From a virus: a stretch of DNA of 43,798 nt. Shown one piece after another: positions 36,672 through 43,798 of the stretch (position 1 is its first letter; every line of letters starts with the position of its first letter). The position numbers and the translations under genes were made by a program. The DNA is taken from the IMG/VR virus record IMGVR_UViG_3300034760_000021, positions 1 to 43,798 of that record. One strand, written 5' to 3'. The notes below the pieces were generated by a model. The model was given only the letters and a program-made list of their open reading frames with translations. It had not been told where the DNA came from and did not search any database.

Positions 36672-36983
36672 ATGCGAATGATTATAGTTGCCGCTCTGGC
36701 ACTCTCGGGATGTGCGACGGTCGGCGCGCTGCGGGAACGCCCAGCGATTTTAGATCAGACCAGCGCAAAGCCGCTCGGTGAATTCCAAGCGTGCTTTGCG
36801 AAGCAGTTTGATCGTCAGATCGCACCGCGTTTCCTGCCCGCCGGCACCGGCGGGACTTACACCTACGAAATCAGCAACACCGTCTTCTGGGTTCTTGACG
36901 TCGAGGTTGCCGAAACGGGCACAAGGGCCATCCTCCACGGTGGAGATGCCGGGCTCGTGCAGCAGATCAAGGCCTGCCTTTAG
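36672..36983 (+). CDS. Lipoprotein moron
   Basis: 103 aa on the plus strand inside the minus tail operon; ATG at 36672 (36663 GTG and 36678 ATG also in frame). Signal MRMIIVAALALSGC gives a lipobox with Cys14. Mature part is mixed (EFQACFAKQFDRQIAPRF, TYTYEISNTVFWVLDVEVAE), with Cys pairs. The 3' end overlaps the DUF6950-like gene by 17 bp. Phage lipoprotein morons often block superinfection or alter the envelope; that is inference here. Confidence 0.65.
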   Translation: MRMIIVAALALSGCATVGALRERPAILDQTSAKPLGEFQACFAKQFDRQIAPRFLPAGTGGTYTYEISNTVFWVLDVEVAETGTRAILHGGDAGLVQQIKACL

Positions 36984-37362
36984 CAGGCCAAGCGCTTTGC
37001 ACGTTGTCCATAGTGACCGTCGCTCCCATGCAAACAGCCACTTCTCCCGCACAGATTCCCAAAGATCCTTGAACCATAACGATGTCCCCGCGCATGGCTT
37101 GCATGGGTGGAATCGGCTCGCCGAGCACTTTGGTCACCAACGCATCGAGTGAGCGGCAACCGTGGCGCCTGTATAGATCCGCGGCTTCACGCCACGACCT
37201 TGGACAACCTCCAAGCTCGGCCCAGATGTCGCGACCGGCGGCGGCGTTCGCAGCCTCAACCGCTGGCTCCGCACAATGCCGCGTTCTCCAGTCAGGGTCA
37301 GAGCTGGCGATTTGCCCAGGTTCCAAAGCCACCTCCACCACCTCCTCCGCCACCTCCGCCAC
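36967..37362 (-). CDS. DUF6950/NlpC-P60-like tail protein
   Basis: Up to 131 aa from a GTG at 37362, but the first residues (VAEVAEEVVEVALEP) come from the poly-glycine DNA of the gene before it, read in another frame; a later GTG/TTG start is possible. Domain landmarks: DWRTRHCAEPAVEAANAAAGRDIW, GCPRSWREAADLYRRHG, MQAMRGDIVMVQ and GICAGEVAVCMG. The Cys in RHC is where the catalytic Cys of NlpC-like proteins lies. Tail assembly or cell-wall contact role. Confidence 0.65.
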   Translation of the reverse strand: MAEVAEEVVEVALEPGQIASSDPDWRTRHCAEPAVEAANAAAGRDIWAELGGCPRSWREAADLYRRHGCRSLDALVTKVLGEPIPPMQAMRGDIVMVQGSLGICAGEVAVCMGATVTMDNVQSAWPAKGRP

Positions 37363-37957
37363 CGCTGAAAATGGCGCTTTTCTGCTCGGCTTGCGCCCAG
37401 AGGATGGACACTTCGGACATTTGCGGAACGTATTGGAAAAATAGATCGCCCGGGTTTTTGCGCTGCTGGTACTCGTCAGTAAAGCGTTTCACCGAAGGTC
37501 TGCGCTGGTCGATCCCGCGGCTCTCTCCGCGTATGTCGACGCTGATCGTTTCCCCCGCGTCCGTAATGTCGTATGTGTCGAGGCGTCCCTTCCAGATAAG
37601 CTTGCTAGCCGTGACCCCTTGAAACGCGGTATCGAAGGCGCCCGCGTAAACTTCGAAGTTGGCCCCTTGCACTGCTTGGTCCGCGATATCCTGACGGAAG
37701 TCGGCGGGCGCAGAGAACAAAGTCACCCTCACGCCTGCGGCTGAACCATCGGTCGGCTCTGAGATGCCGTCTATCGCGCCCATCTCGCCAGCACCGATCC
37801 AATCGCGGCTGACACCCTCCGCATCGTTGAACGGTATCGTTCCTATGCCTGTAAATGCGTAGACGGGATCGGGAAGCTCGATACGGACGGCAAGAAAGGG
37901 CCTTAATGCCGGCTCATCAATTTCGGCGATAAGTTCCGGGGGAAGATCACGGCTCAT
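37298..37957 (-). CDS. DUF2163-like tail/hub protein with Gly12 tract
   Basis: 219 aa, ATG at 37957. MSRDLPPELIAEIDEPALRPFLAVRIEL..., VYAFTGIGTIPFND, ISEPTDGSAAGVRVTLFSAP and IWKGRLDTYDITD fit the phage hub/baseplate family near DUF2163. Near the end a run of 12 glycines (37363-37328) is followed by FGTWANRQL. Coupled to the tape measure by ATGA. Confidence 0.7.
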   Translation of the reverse strand: MSRDLPPELIAEIDEPALRPFLAVRIELPDPVYAFTGIGTIPFNDAEGVSRDWIGAGEMGAIDGISEPTDGSAAGVRVTLFSAPADFRQDIADQAVQGANFEVYAGAFDTAFQGVTASKLIWKGRLDTYDITDAGETISVDIRGESRGIDQRRPSVKRFTDEYQQRKNPGDLFFQYVPQMSEVSILWAQAEQKSAIFSGGGGGGGGGGGGFGTWANRQL

Positions 37958-40170
37958 CTGGACCTTCGCCTGTCAAGATCCCTGATGGATGCCATCGTAT
38001 CGTGCTTTGCCATAGCCATCCAACGCACAAGCTCGACCCTATCAACTGCATTGCCGGCCAAGTTGGGGGCAAAAGTTTGATTGATGACGATCCCGCCACC
38101 TCCGCCTGAACCTGGAGAAGCTGCGGCAACTGGCGAGCCGCGCCGGATCGCTTCCAAGGTTGGCACACCGAGCCTCCGCGTAGCAGCGGAGTCGAACACA
38201 TATTCTCCGCCGTGAACAACACCAGCCACAGCTTTCGGCGACCCGGATCCTGTGTAACCCCCAGCAGCAAAACCTGTGACGTTGAATCCGCCACCTGCTC
38301 CAAACGCTCCACCAAGAGCGTTCGCCAAGGGCCCAATAATCGCCTTCTGAATTTGGATTTTTATCAGTTCGGCGATGATCTGCTTGGCCACATTCGCGAA
38401 CACTTTGCCGAGGCTTTGCGCGCCCATGATGGCTTCGGTGAGCCCGTCGGTGATGCTCTGCAGACCCTCTGCGGCTACCGCCTGCAGGGCTTCGTTCGCC
38501 TTGGCTGCGGTGTCTGGCAGGCTCGCGAGAAAGCTCTCCATCGGGCCGCGTGTGCCGGCCATCACGCCGGCTTGGGCCGTTTGCTCTAGGCCAGGCAGTG
38601 CATCGATCTGAAGCTGGAGGCGGGACTTCTCGTTCGCGTCTGTGGTTGCCGCTTGCGCGCGCTCAAGTGCCGCTTTCCTCTCTCGATACGCGAAGGCGAG
38701 GATCTCAAGTTCGATCGCTCGGCGCTCCGATTCTGTTTCTGCTAGCGAGGCAAGCCCATCGTTGCGTTCGCGCTCAATATCCGCGCGGACGTCAGCCGTC
38801 TTGTTCGCATCCTCGACAACCTGCCGCTGATACTCCTCGTCAAGACGCTGCCTCTTGAGCCGGTCAACCCTGACGTGCTGGATCTTTAGCTGATCGGCTT
38901 GCGCTCGGGTTAGGTCGCCCAGCCCCACCGCAAGGTTGAGGGCCGCGATCTCCTGCTCACCTTCGGCCAGCAGAATCTCCTTGTCGATCGACAGTCGGTC
39001 CTCGGCCGTCTTCGCCAATTCACGCTGAGCCTGCAGAACCTCCGTCTGTACTCGTCTCTGATCGCTTTCGAACTGATACGCATCCCGCAGCGCTTCCTTG
39101 CGCCTACGTTCGCCATCATCACTGCCGCTCTTGCGAGGTGTCCTAGACCGGCCGGGTGAGGATCCGCCACCAGCACCACCTGACAGCCTGGGGGGCGGTC
39201 GGCGGACCTTGGTCGCGCCCGGCTGTGCCTCGCCGGCGTAAGCCCGAGAGATCTTTAGGCGCTCATCGGCAATCTCAGAAACGCCTTCGAGTAGCCTGAG
39301 GCGCTCCTGCGGCGTCCTGGCCCGATCAGCGGCGTTCTGCGTGTTCTTCATCTGTTGGGCCAGATAGAAGTCGCGCCAGGCCAGCGAAGCCTTCCCTGCC
39401 CAGGTCACCAGTGTGGCGAGGGCATCTACCAGAGAATAGATGGCAGCGGCATTGTCGGCCACAGCGCCGGCAATCCTCGCTTCGAGGATCATCTTGAGCT
39501 CGGCGAGCTTGTCAGCAGTCTTGTCAGCGTTCTGGATCTGGTCTTCCGAAAGAACGATGCCAAGGTCGTGTGCTGCGTTGCGCAGATTGTTGATTGCGTC
39601 GGCCCCGCCGGCGAGCATTGTGTCAAGCTGCTGACCGGATTTTCCGAATAGCTCCACCTCAAGCCGCGCCCGTCGGGTCGGATCCTCGACCTTCGCCAAC
39701 GCATCAGAGATGAGGGGGATAGCCTCCCCTGCATCGCGTGCTGCTTTTAGGATATCCCGGCCAAGGAGAGTTGAAAGCTCCTTGAAGGTCGCAACAGGCC
39801 CCTTCGCGCCGTCTCGCGCCTTGCCCATGCTGACCGTGAGCTTGCCGAGCGCCTTGTCCATAGTCTCAGTGTCGACACCAGTCTGGGTGGCGATGTACCG
39901 ATATTCCTGGAGCGCGTCGGTCGTGACGCCGAGCTGCTGGGCGACCTCCTGCAGAGATGAGGCGTAATCGAGAGATTTCTTGACGATCGCGACCGTGGCA
40001 CCGAGCGAGATCCCGGCAGCAAAGCCACGCGCGGCGTTAGCGACGCTATCGAGCGATTTCCTGATCGCCGTGGTGTCGTCAGCAGCCTGGCGCCGCGCCC
40101 GCTTGAGGCCCGTCGAAAACGACGAGCTTTCCAGCCCCAGACGTGTGACCAGGCTTGCGAGAAGCGCCAT
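37954..40170 (-). CDS. Tail tape measure protein
   Basis: 738 aa, the second largest gene. N-terminal helical region (SSSFSTGLKRARRQAADDT), a hydrophobic patch ~47-65, the conserved block SLDYASSLQEVAQQLGVTTDALQEY, and a long coiled coil (~340-560, many E/R/A). C-terminal FNVTGFAAGGYTGSGSPK, VVHGGEYVFDSAATRRLG and a Gly-rich segment are typical. Predicts a tail of about 110 nm if the usual ~0.15 nm per residue holds. Confidence 0.9.
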   Translation of the reverse strand: MALLASLVTRLGLESSSFSTGLKRARRQAADDTTAIRKSLDSVANAARGFAAGISLGATVAIVKKSLDYASSLQEVAQQLGVTTDALQEYRYIATQTGVDTETMDKALGKLTVSMGKARDGAKGPVATFKELSTLLGRDILKAARDAGEAIPLISDALAKVEDPTRRARLEVELFGKSGQQLDTMLAGGADAINNLRNAAHDLGIVLSEDQIQNADKTADKLAELKMILEARIAGAVADNAAAIYSLVDALATLVTWAGKASLAWRDFYLAQQMKNTQNAADRARTPQERLRLLEGVSEIADERLKISRAYAGEAQPGATKVRRPPPRLSGGAGGGSSPGRSRTPRKSGSDDGERRRKEALRDAYQFESDQRRVQTEVLQAQRELAKTAEDRLSIDKEILLAEGEQEIAALNLAVGLGDLTRAQADQLKIQHVRVDRLKRQRLDEEYQRQVVEDANKTADVRADIERERNDGLASLAETESERRAIELEILAFAYRERKAALERAQAATTDANEKSRLQLQIDALPGLEQTAQAGVMAGTRGPMESFLASLPDTAAKANEALQAVAAEGLQSITDGLTEAIMGAQSLGKVFANVAKQIIAELIKIQIQKAIIGPLANALGGAFGAGGGFNVTGFAAGGYTGSGSPKAVAGVVHGGEYVFDSAATRRLGVPTLEAIRRGSPVAAASPGSGGGGGIVINQTFAPNLAGNAVDRVELVRWMAMAKHDTMASIRDLDRRRSR

Positions 40171-40181
40171 TCAGATACCTC

Positions 40182-40646
40182 TCAAGCCCGCCGCCCGCTC
40201 GGCAGCATGGTTCCCTTGGCGACGCCTTTGGCGATGCGATCGACGCCCTTTTGCAGAACATCGATCTGGATCGACACCAGCTCATCTTTCGCAGCTTCGA
40301 CCGCAGGGCGCGCCCAAGGCTGGGCCGCCATGTGAATCGTGCCGAACTCGAGGAAGTACCCCCAGAAGGCGTCCTTCGTCGTGACGTCGAAAACCACGTA
40401 GTTGGTGTTTCGAGAACGCCCTTTGCGAACTCCGATATTGTCCCGAAGGTGTCCGTAATCTTTCCCGCGGCGCTCGCGCGTGCCCGGTCGGTAAGGGGCC
40501 ACCGCCTTCAGCTTGACCTGAAGGGAGGCCGCCGAAGCCCTTGTAGCTCGAACGCCGAGCCGGGTGGAGACCTCAGTATCGAGTGCCGCCAAAGCTGCGT
40601 CTAGCTCCTTTGCCCCTTCAAGGCTGGACCGCTGAAAATTTGCCAT
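40182..40646 (-). CDS. HK97 gp10-type tail completion protein
   Basis: 154 aa, ATG at 40646. LEGAKELDAALAALDTEVS, APYRPGTRERRGKDYGHLRDNIG, YYVF-like strand NTNYVVFDV, and YFLEFGTIHMAAQPWARPAVEAA (the 'G-T-...-M-x-A-x-P-W-x-R-PA' signature) identify the HK97-gp10 family. This gene normally lies between adaptor and tail terminator; here it sits after the chaperones, before the tape measure. Confidence 0.85.
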   Translation of the reverse strand: MANFQRSSLEGAKELDAALAALDTEVSTRLGVRATRASAASLQVKLKAVAPYRPGTRERRGKDYGHLRDNIGVRKGRSRNTNYVVFDVTTKDAFWGYFLEFGTIHMAAQPWARPAVEAAKDELVSIQIDVLQKGVDRIAKGVAKGTMLPSGRRA

Positions 40647-40697
40647 GCACAGGTCCTCTGACTAGCAGGCAATTATCGTCTTGCTGGAGACTCGCCC

Positions 40698-41195
40698 TTG
40701 AAGAACTGTCCGCAGTGCGCCGAGCAAGTCCAAGACGATGCGAAAGTCTGTCGCTATTGCGGGCACAAGTTCGGCTTCCAGAGGCCGAAAATTGGCTGCT
40801 TCGGCGGCGTTATCGTCGTGGTACTGGTTCTGTATCTCGCCGGAGCATTCTCGAAACCGTCAGATAAAACGCCCGTGAGTGGGCCGGCCCTGGAACTTTC
40901 TGCTGTAGAATTCGCGCAGGCGTTCGAAGACAATGAAGCCGCGGCGCAAGCGCACTACGACGGTCGAGTGCTGGCGGTCACAGGCGAGGTTGACAGCGTG
41001 AAACTGAACCTGACGAATGATCCGGTCATTCGTCTTGTGGGTACACGCGCTAGCCATGTCACAGCGCACCTGACAGATTTGAGCAAACCACGGGCAAGCA
41101 GCCTATCAGCGGGTGAAAAGGTGACGCTGAGATGTACGAGAGCCCAAGAGCTTATGGGCCTTCCCGTCCTACTCGACTGTCAACTCGGCGAATAG
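40698..41195 (+). CDS. Zinc-ribbon, membrane, OB-fold moron
   Basis: 165 aa with a TTG start at 40698 (GGAG nine bases upstream). Residues 4-21 hold CPQC...CRYC zinc knuckles, a transmembrane span ~35-51 (GGVIVVVLVLYLAGAF), then a tRNA_anti-like OB domain (YDGRVLAVTGEVDSVKLNL... LSAGEKVTLRC). Plus strand within the minus tail operon; its end overlaps the chaperone frame by 44 bp. Related bacterial proteins are uncharacterised inner-membrane proteins. Possible lysogenic conversion gene. Confidence 0.65.
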   Translation: MKNCPQCAEQVQDDAKVCRYCGHKFGFQRPKIGCFGGVIVVVLVLYLAGAFSKPSDKTPVSGPALELSAVEFAQAFEDNEAAAQAHYDGRVLAVTGEVDSVKLNLTNDPVIRLVGTRASHVTAHLTDLSKPRASSLSAGEKVTLRCTRAQELMGLPVLLDCQLGE

Positions 41196-41505
41196 TCATC
41201 TTGTCGCCAGCAATGGCTTTAAGAGCTGCCAGCATTTCGGTGGGGCTCTGTTGTGTGCGGGGCTTCAGAGCGTCCAGATAGTGCTTCAGCGGCTTGAGTT
41301 TGGCCTGGCCGGAGAATGCGGCAACATGCCACGCCTCAGCTATCCGGTCCTCGAAGGCCATTTGAGCGGCGCGGGCGCGGCCTTCCATGATGACCATGAA
41401 TGTGCGGGGTGTCTGCCTCCAGAACTGATCTGGTGACAGGCCCTGCTCAACCCATGCCGTCAGGAAGCTTTCGACGCTCCACGCCGCCTCTGAGGGCGCG
41501 GCTTG
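41152..41505 (-). CDS. Second tail chaperone frame, probably -1 frameshifted
   Basis: The frame is open from 41505 with no ATG/GTG/TTG until ATG 41397, yet the family-like part lies before it: AWSVESFLTAWVEQGLSPDQFWRQTPRTF, then MVIMEGRARAAQMAFED, AWHVAAFSG and KLKPLKHYL. It is -1 relative to the first chaperone gene, exactly the G/GT arrangement of lambda. The shift must occur at 41505-41463, with candidate slip near TCG-AAA-GCT. Starting at 41397 alone would delete the WVEQGLSPDQFW motif. Confidence 0.65.
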   Translation of the reverse strand, partial: QAAPSEAAWSVESFLTAWVEQGLSPDQFWRQTPRTFMVIMEGRARAAQMAFEDRIAEAWHVAAFSGQAKLKPLKHYLDALKPRTQQSPTEMLAALKAIAGDKMTIRRVDSRVGREGP

Positions 41506-41831
41506 TCATCCTTTGGCGCCTCGGCGACCGGAAAAGCAGCTTCCATCAGCTTCTGGACGGCAATCCCGACCTTCACTCCGCTCTCGCCCCACATCATCGC
41601 CATGGCGTGATCTGGAGTCATCTGAGGGTGATGCTTGCGCAGCAGTCCCCAGACCACCTTGGCCGTAAAGCCAAGCGGCGGGTCGTCATTCTGCCCAAGG
41701 GCTTGCAGCACGCTCGGATAGGTGATGCCGAGCAATGTCTCCGTGGCATCGATGGCCTCGAAGTCGATGACGAGGCGGAGGGTCTCGCCCTCCACCTCGA
41801 CGGCCTGCTCAGCGTAGAAGGGTTTCACCAT
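41460..41831 (-). CDS. Tail assembly chaperone (G/GTA gp10-like)
   Basis: 123 aa, ATG at 41831 sharing bases with the tail-tube stop. LVIDFEAIDATETLLGIT, LGFTAKVVWGLLRKHHPQMT, MWGESGVKVGIAVQKLMEAAF fit the GTA/phage tail-chaperone family. Ends with a basic RRRGASKAS tail that overlaps the second frame. Confidence 0.75.
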   Translation of the reverse strand: MVKPFYAEQAVEVEGETLRLVIDFEAIDATETLLGITYPSVLQALGQNDDPPLGFTAKVVWGLLRKHHPQMTPDHAMAMMWGESGVKVGIAVQKLMEAAFPVAEAPKDDKPRPQRRRGASKAS

Positions 41832-42274
41832 TAGACGCCGGCTGCTTCGGTCGAGGCCCCGGTGAAGCGGATGCTAACCGTCGCGGTCATCTTGTCGTCC
41901 ATCGGGACACCACGCTCGTAACCTTTGACGATAAGATCGCCCGTGATCTCCCAAGTGCCGCCCTCCATGTCCGCCGGGATGACGATCTTGTAACCCTTCG
42001 TGGCACCGGAGGACTGAGCCCCCCTCAGAAGCGCGTCGGTAGCGGAGCCGGGAATGTAGTTCAGGGCGATGTCGCCTTCGCCGTCCTCAATCAGGCCAGA
42101 GATATATTCTCGGCGGCGGTTCGGAGATCCGAAGTGCGTTGCCTCAATTTCACCCGTTTGAGGGTTGGGCAACGGGATGCCGGTGATCTCGCCGAGCTTC
42201 GTCAGAACTGGCGTCCCGGCATTGTTGTCCATCCAAAACTCGGAACCCATGCCGATCAAGGCTTCAGTCGTCAT
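41831..42274 (-). CDS. Major tail tube protein
   Basis: 147 aa, ATG at 42274. IGMGSEFWMDNNAGTPVLTKLGEITGIPLPN, EATHFGSPNRREYISGLIEDGEGDIALNY and VPMDDKMTATVSIRFTG are typical of the siphovirus tail tube family. Directly upstream of the chaperones. Confidence 0.88.
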   Translation of the reverse strand: MTTEALIGMGSEFWMDNNAGTPVLTKLGEITGIPLPNPQTGEIEATHFGSPNRRREYISGLIEDGEGDIALNYIPGSATDALLRGAQSSGATKGYKIVIPADMEGGTWEITGDLIVKGYERGVPMDDKMTATVSIRFTGASTEAAGV

Positions 42275-42283
42275 ATTGCCCTC

Positions 42284-42667
42284 CTACTCAGTGGCTTGCC
42301 AGACGGTGAAATCGACGCTGGCGCGGTGAATGAATTTTGTATCGCCCTGCTCTCCGAGGTCCCGCACGGCTGTGAAGAAGCCCCGGGAGAACTTGATACC
42401 GTTGGAAACTTCCGCAGGTGCGAGCGTGGCGATCACGCTTTCCGTGATCCCCTTCACCTCCGCGTAGGTATTCCCCCATATGTCGATCTGGACGGTTGTC
42501 GGACGAGAGCCCTGAAAACCGTCCATGGTCTGGGGCCGTCCGTCAGTGACCGTCTGAAGCGTTATCGCTGGCAGAGTGCTGGCCTGCGGTCGGTCGACCC
42601 AATGGATGCGGCCGGCCGCGTGGGCTGGTTCGAGCAAGCGAGCCCGAAGGGCTTCCTGGAAATCCAT
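42284..42667 (-). CDS. Tail terminator, DUF3168
   Basis: 127 aa. FQEALRARLLEPAHAAGRIHWVDRPQ, ITLQTVTDGRPQTMDGFQGSRPTTVQIDIWGNTYAEVKGI and closing DFTVWQATE are the DUF3168 pattern (HK97 gp11-like). Caps the tail tube at the head-proximal end. Confidence 0.87.
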   Translation of the reverse strand: MDFQEALRARLLEPAHAAGRIHWVDRPQASTLPAITLQTVTDGRPQTMDGFQGSRPTTVQIDIWGNTYAEVKGITESVIATLAPAEVSNGIKFSRGFFTAVRDLGEQGDTKFIHRASVDFTVWQATE

Positions 42668-42688
42668 CCGTAGCCCTCCGGTCGCGCC

Positions 42689-42886
42689 TTATTTCGTCTC
42701 GGTCGGCTTCGTGGCGGCAGGCTTTGCAGCGGGCTTCTTCGGCTCGTCAGGCACTTCCTCGACGTACCCGTCCCGGATCAGGCGCTTGGCAGCGCGCTCA
42801 TCCTCGACGTCGTACTCGTCGTTGACGCGCTTGTGGTAATTGCGGCCATATTCGTTGTCGTGGCTGCGGACGGTCCTGAGCTTCAT
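42689..42886 (-). CDS. Small charged protein, 65 aa
   Basis: ATGA overlap with the adaptor gene. MKLRTVRSHDNEYGRNYHKR, acidic middle, and a Lys/Pro/Ala-rich disordered tail (EPKKPAAKPAATKPTETK). Possibly a virion or assembly factor. Confidence 0.55.
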   Translation of the reverse strand: MKLRTVRSHDNEYGRNYHKRVNDEYDVEDERAAKRLIRDGYVEEVPDEPKKPAAKPAATKPTETK

Positions 42887-43215
42887 GGTGCGTCACTCCT
42901 CACTGCAGTGATGTGGAATTCTTTGTTCTGGCCGATGGGGACGATGCCGATGATGTCCCAGGTGGCATTCAGCCCTAGGAGGCGATCCTTCTCGACCACC
43001 TGTGCCAGCTTCGGCGTGAAGGGGACGATGAAGGTCGCCGGCATCGTCGCCTGCTCCTGCGCGGCAGACCGCCTTTCAGCGCCGGTACCGTGCAGAACTT
43101 CGGCAAAGGCTTCCGTGTGCAGTTCCCACGTCGGCGTCTCGCCGCCGTAACTGTCGGTCGCCACTGTCGCTTTCTGGACGGCAATGCGGTGGATCCGCCT
43201 GCCCGCGGTCGTCAC
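42883..43215 (-). CDS. Head-tail adaptor protein
   Basis: 110 aa, GTG start in a GTGA overlap. RIHRIAVQKATVATDSYGGETPTWEL, QATMPATFIVPFTPKLAQ and DIIGIVPIGQNKEFHITAVRS match the phage head-tail joining (SPP1 gp16/HK97 gp9-like) family. Attaches the tail to the connector. Confidence 0.87.
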   Translation of the reverse strand: MTTAGRRIHRIAVQKATVATDSYGGETPTWELHTEAFAEVLHGTGAERRSAAQEQATMPATFIVPFTPKLAQVVEKDRLLGLNATWDIIGIVPIGQNKEFHITAVRSDAP

Positions 43216-43745
43216 AGGACTGGCGTCCGGTACTGGCCGCAGAGAGACTCAACCGCGAACGGCACCTCATTGACAGCAGCGCCGATGACGACCGTTTCCC
43301 GGTTCGTCCACCAATGCCCCACGAGAAGCAGGATGGCCTGCAGCAAAGGGCGCGGCTCCTGCCCGGGGTCATAGCCGGCAGTATAGGTGACCGTGACGCT
43401 GCCATTGCGCCCCAACGAGGGCCACCAGCCATTCAGGGCTGGGAAGATGCGCGCCGGGCTGCGATCGATGCTGTAAACCCCGTCTGCGTAGGGCTGAGAG
43501 GTCCCGTCGGCGGCCGTGTAGGTGATAGCGTCAACCAAGACGACCGGCCGCCGATGTAATTCGATGAAGCGGCCAAAGCGGTCTCGCGTATCGGTAAACT
43601 CGCGCTGCACGAGAACATGCCCCGTGTGGTTCTCCACCCACATGCGCGCTGCCGTGATGTATCCTTCGATCAGATCGTCGCGGCTCGTGTCGTCCAGCAG
43701 GCCAATATGAGCCTTCGCTTCGTCCACTGAGATCGGTTCAGCCAT
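43212..43745 (-). CDS. Head-tail connector, gp6-like
   Basis: 177 aa, ATG at 43745. PISVDEAKAHIGLLDDTSRDDLIEGYITAARMWVENHTG is the classic gp6-like connector start; VTYTAGYDPGQEPRPLLQAILLLVGHWW and ESLCGQYRTPVL complete it. First head-tail gene after the window junction. Confidence 0.92.
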   Translation of the reverse strand: MAEPISVDEAKAHIGLLDDTSRDDLIEGYITAARMWVENHTGHVLVQREFTDTRDRFGRFIELHRRPVVLVDAITYTAADGTSQPYADGVYSIDRSPARIFPALNGWWPSLGRNGSVTVTYTAGYDPGQEPRPLLQAILLLVGHWWTNRETVVIGAAVNEVPFAVESLCGQYRTPVL

Positions 43746-43797
43746 TGGCTTCCTTCCTCAGTAGATTCGCGACGACGAGGCCGAGACCCTTGACCGC
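43738..43797 (-). CDS. C-terminal part of the split small protein
   Basis: In frame with the gene at 1-192 once the 4-base end overlap is collapsed. Reads AVKGLGLVVANLLRKEANG then stop, overlapping the connector ATG (ATGGCTGA). Alone it has no start in this window. Confidence 0.55.
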   Translation of the reverse strand, partial: AVKGLGLVVANLLRKEANG

Positions 43798-43798
43798 C

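Noticed and set aside
1-43798. CRISPR array, insertion sequence, rRNA
   Set aside because: No regularly spaced direct repeats, transposase-like proteins or rRNA sequence were seen; the repeats found are intragenic protein repeats or the three hairpin copies.

Overview
The window looks like a complete temperate siphovirus genome of the HK97/lambda type, GC-rich, most likely from an alphaproteobacterial (sphingomonad-like) host. The host guess rests on gene families only: GTA-like tail chaperones, DUF2163- and DUF6950-like tail proteins, a P27-like small terminase and a tRNA-Val attachment core. No bacterial housekeeping gene is visible. The two window ends share the 4 bases cgcc. When that overlap is collapsed, an open reading frame leaving the left end (1-192, minus) continues in frame into the right end (43797-43738). 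The head genes at the left then run directly into the head-tail connector genes at the right. I therefore read the window as a circular or circularly permuted phage of about 43.79 kb opened inside the morphogenesis operon.

Layout. The genetic switch is at 15.5-16.5 kb: a LexA/S24-type CI repressor (plus) faces a small Cro-like protein (minus), and three near-identical 13-bp palindromes mark the operators. Leftward (minus) from cro runs one very long lytic programme: a CII-like regulator, RusA resolvase, an O-like replication protein with a G-run iteron-like cluster, a Twinkle/gp4-type primase-helicase whose zinc domain is out of frame, a NusG/RfaH-like protein, GIY-YIG and HNH nucleases, terminase, portal, ClpP-like prohead protease and HK97-fold capsid. 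Next comes a fibre/decoration cassette with a plus-strand glycosyltransferase. Across the window junction follow the connector, adaptor, tail terminator, tail tube, a chaperone pair that appears to use a -1 frameshift, tape measure, hub proteins, a pectate-lyase-like tailspike, and lysis genes (DUF3380-type endolysin, holin-like proteins, overlapping Rz/Rz1). An intrinsic terminator at 28494-28531 ends this unit.

Rightward (plus) from 16517 is a train of about 35 mostly tiny genes, nearly all joined by ATGA or TGATG overlaps. It carries an HNH-AP2 fusion, a Gp157-like protein, a Rad52/ERF-like annealing protein, a Ref-like HNH protein, excisionase and integrase. attP follows, with a 47-bp core matching the 3' half of a tRNA-Val(UAC). 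More small accessory genes continue beyond attP, including an exported thermonuclease-like protein. Between the end of this train and the lysis genes sits a separate module of an XRE-type regulator facing two small membrane proteins. Three plus-strand moron genes (glycosyltransferase, lipoprotein, zinc-ribbon membrane protein) interrupt the minus-strand structural operon.

The most interesting candidates are the glycosyltransferase next to a nine-repeat Ser/Thr/His-rich virion protein inside the head operon, a phage NusG paralogue heading a lytic unit of about 30 kb, the split chaperone and primase reading frames, and a dispersed covarying hairpin element present three times.
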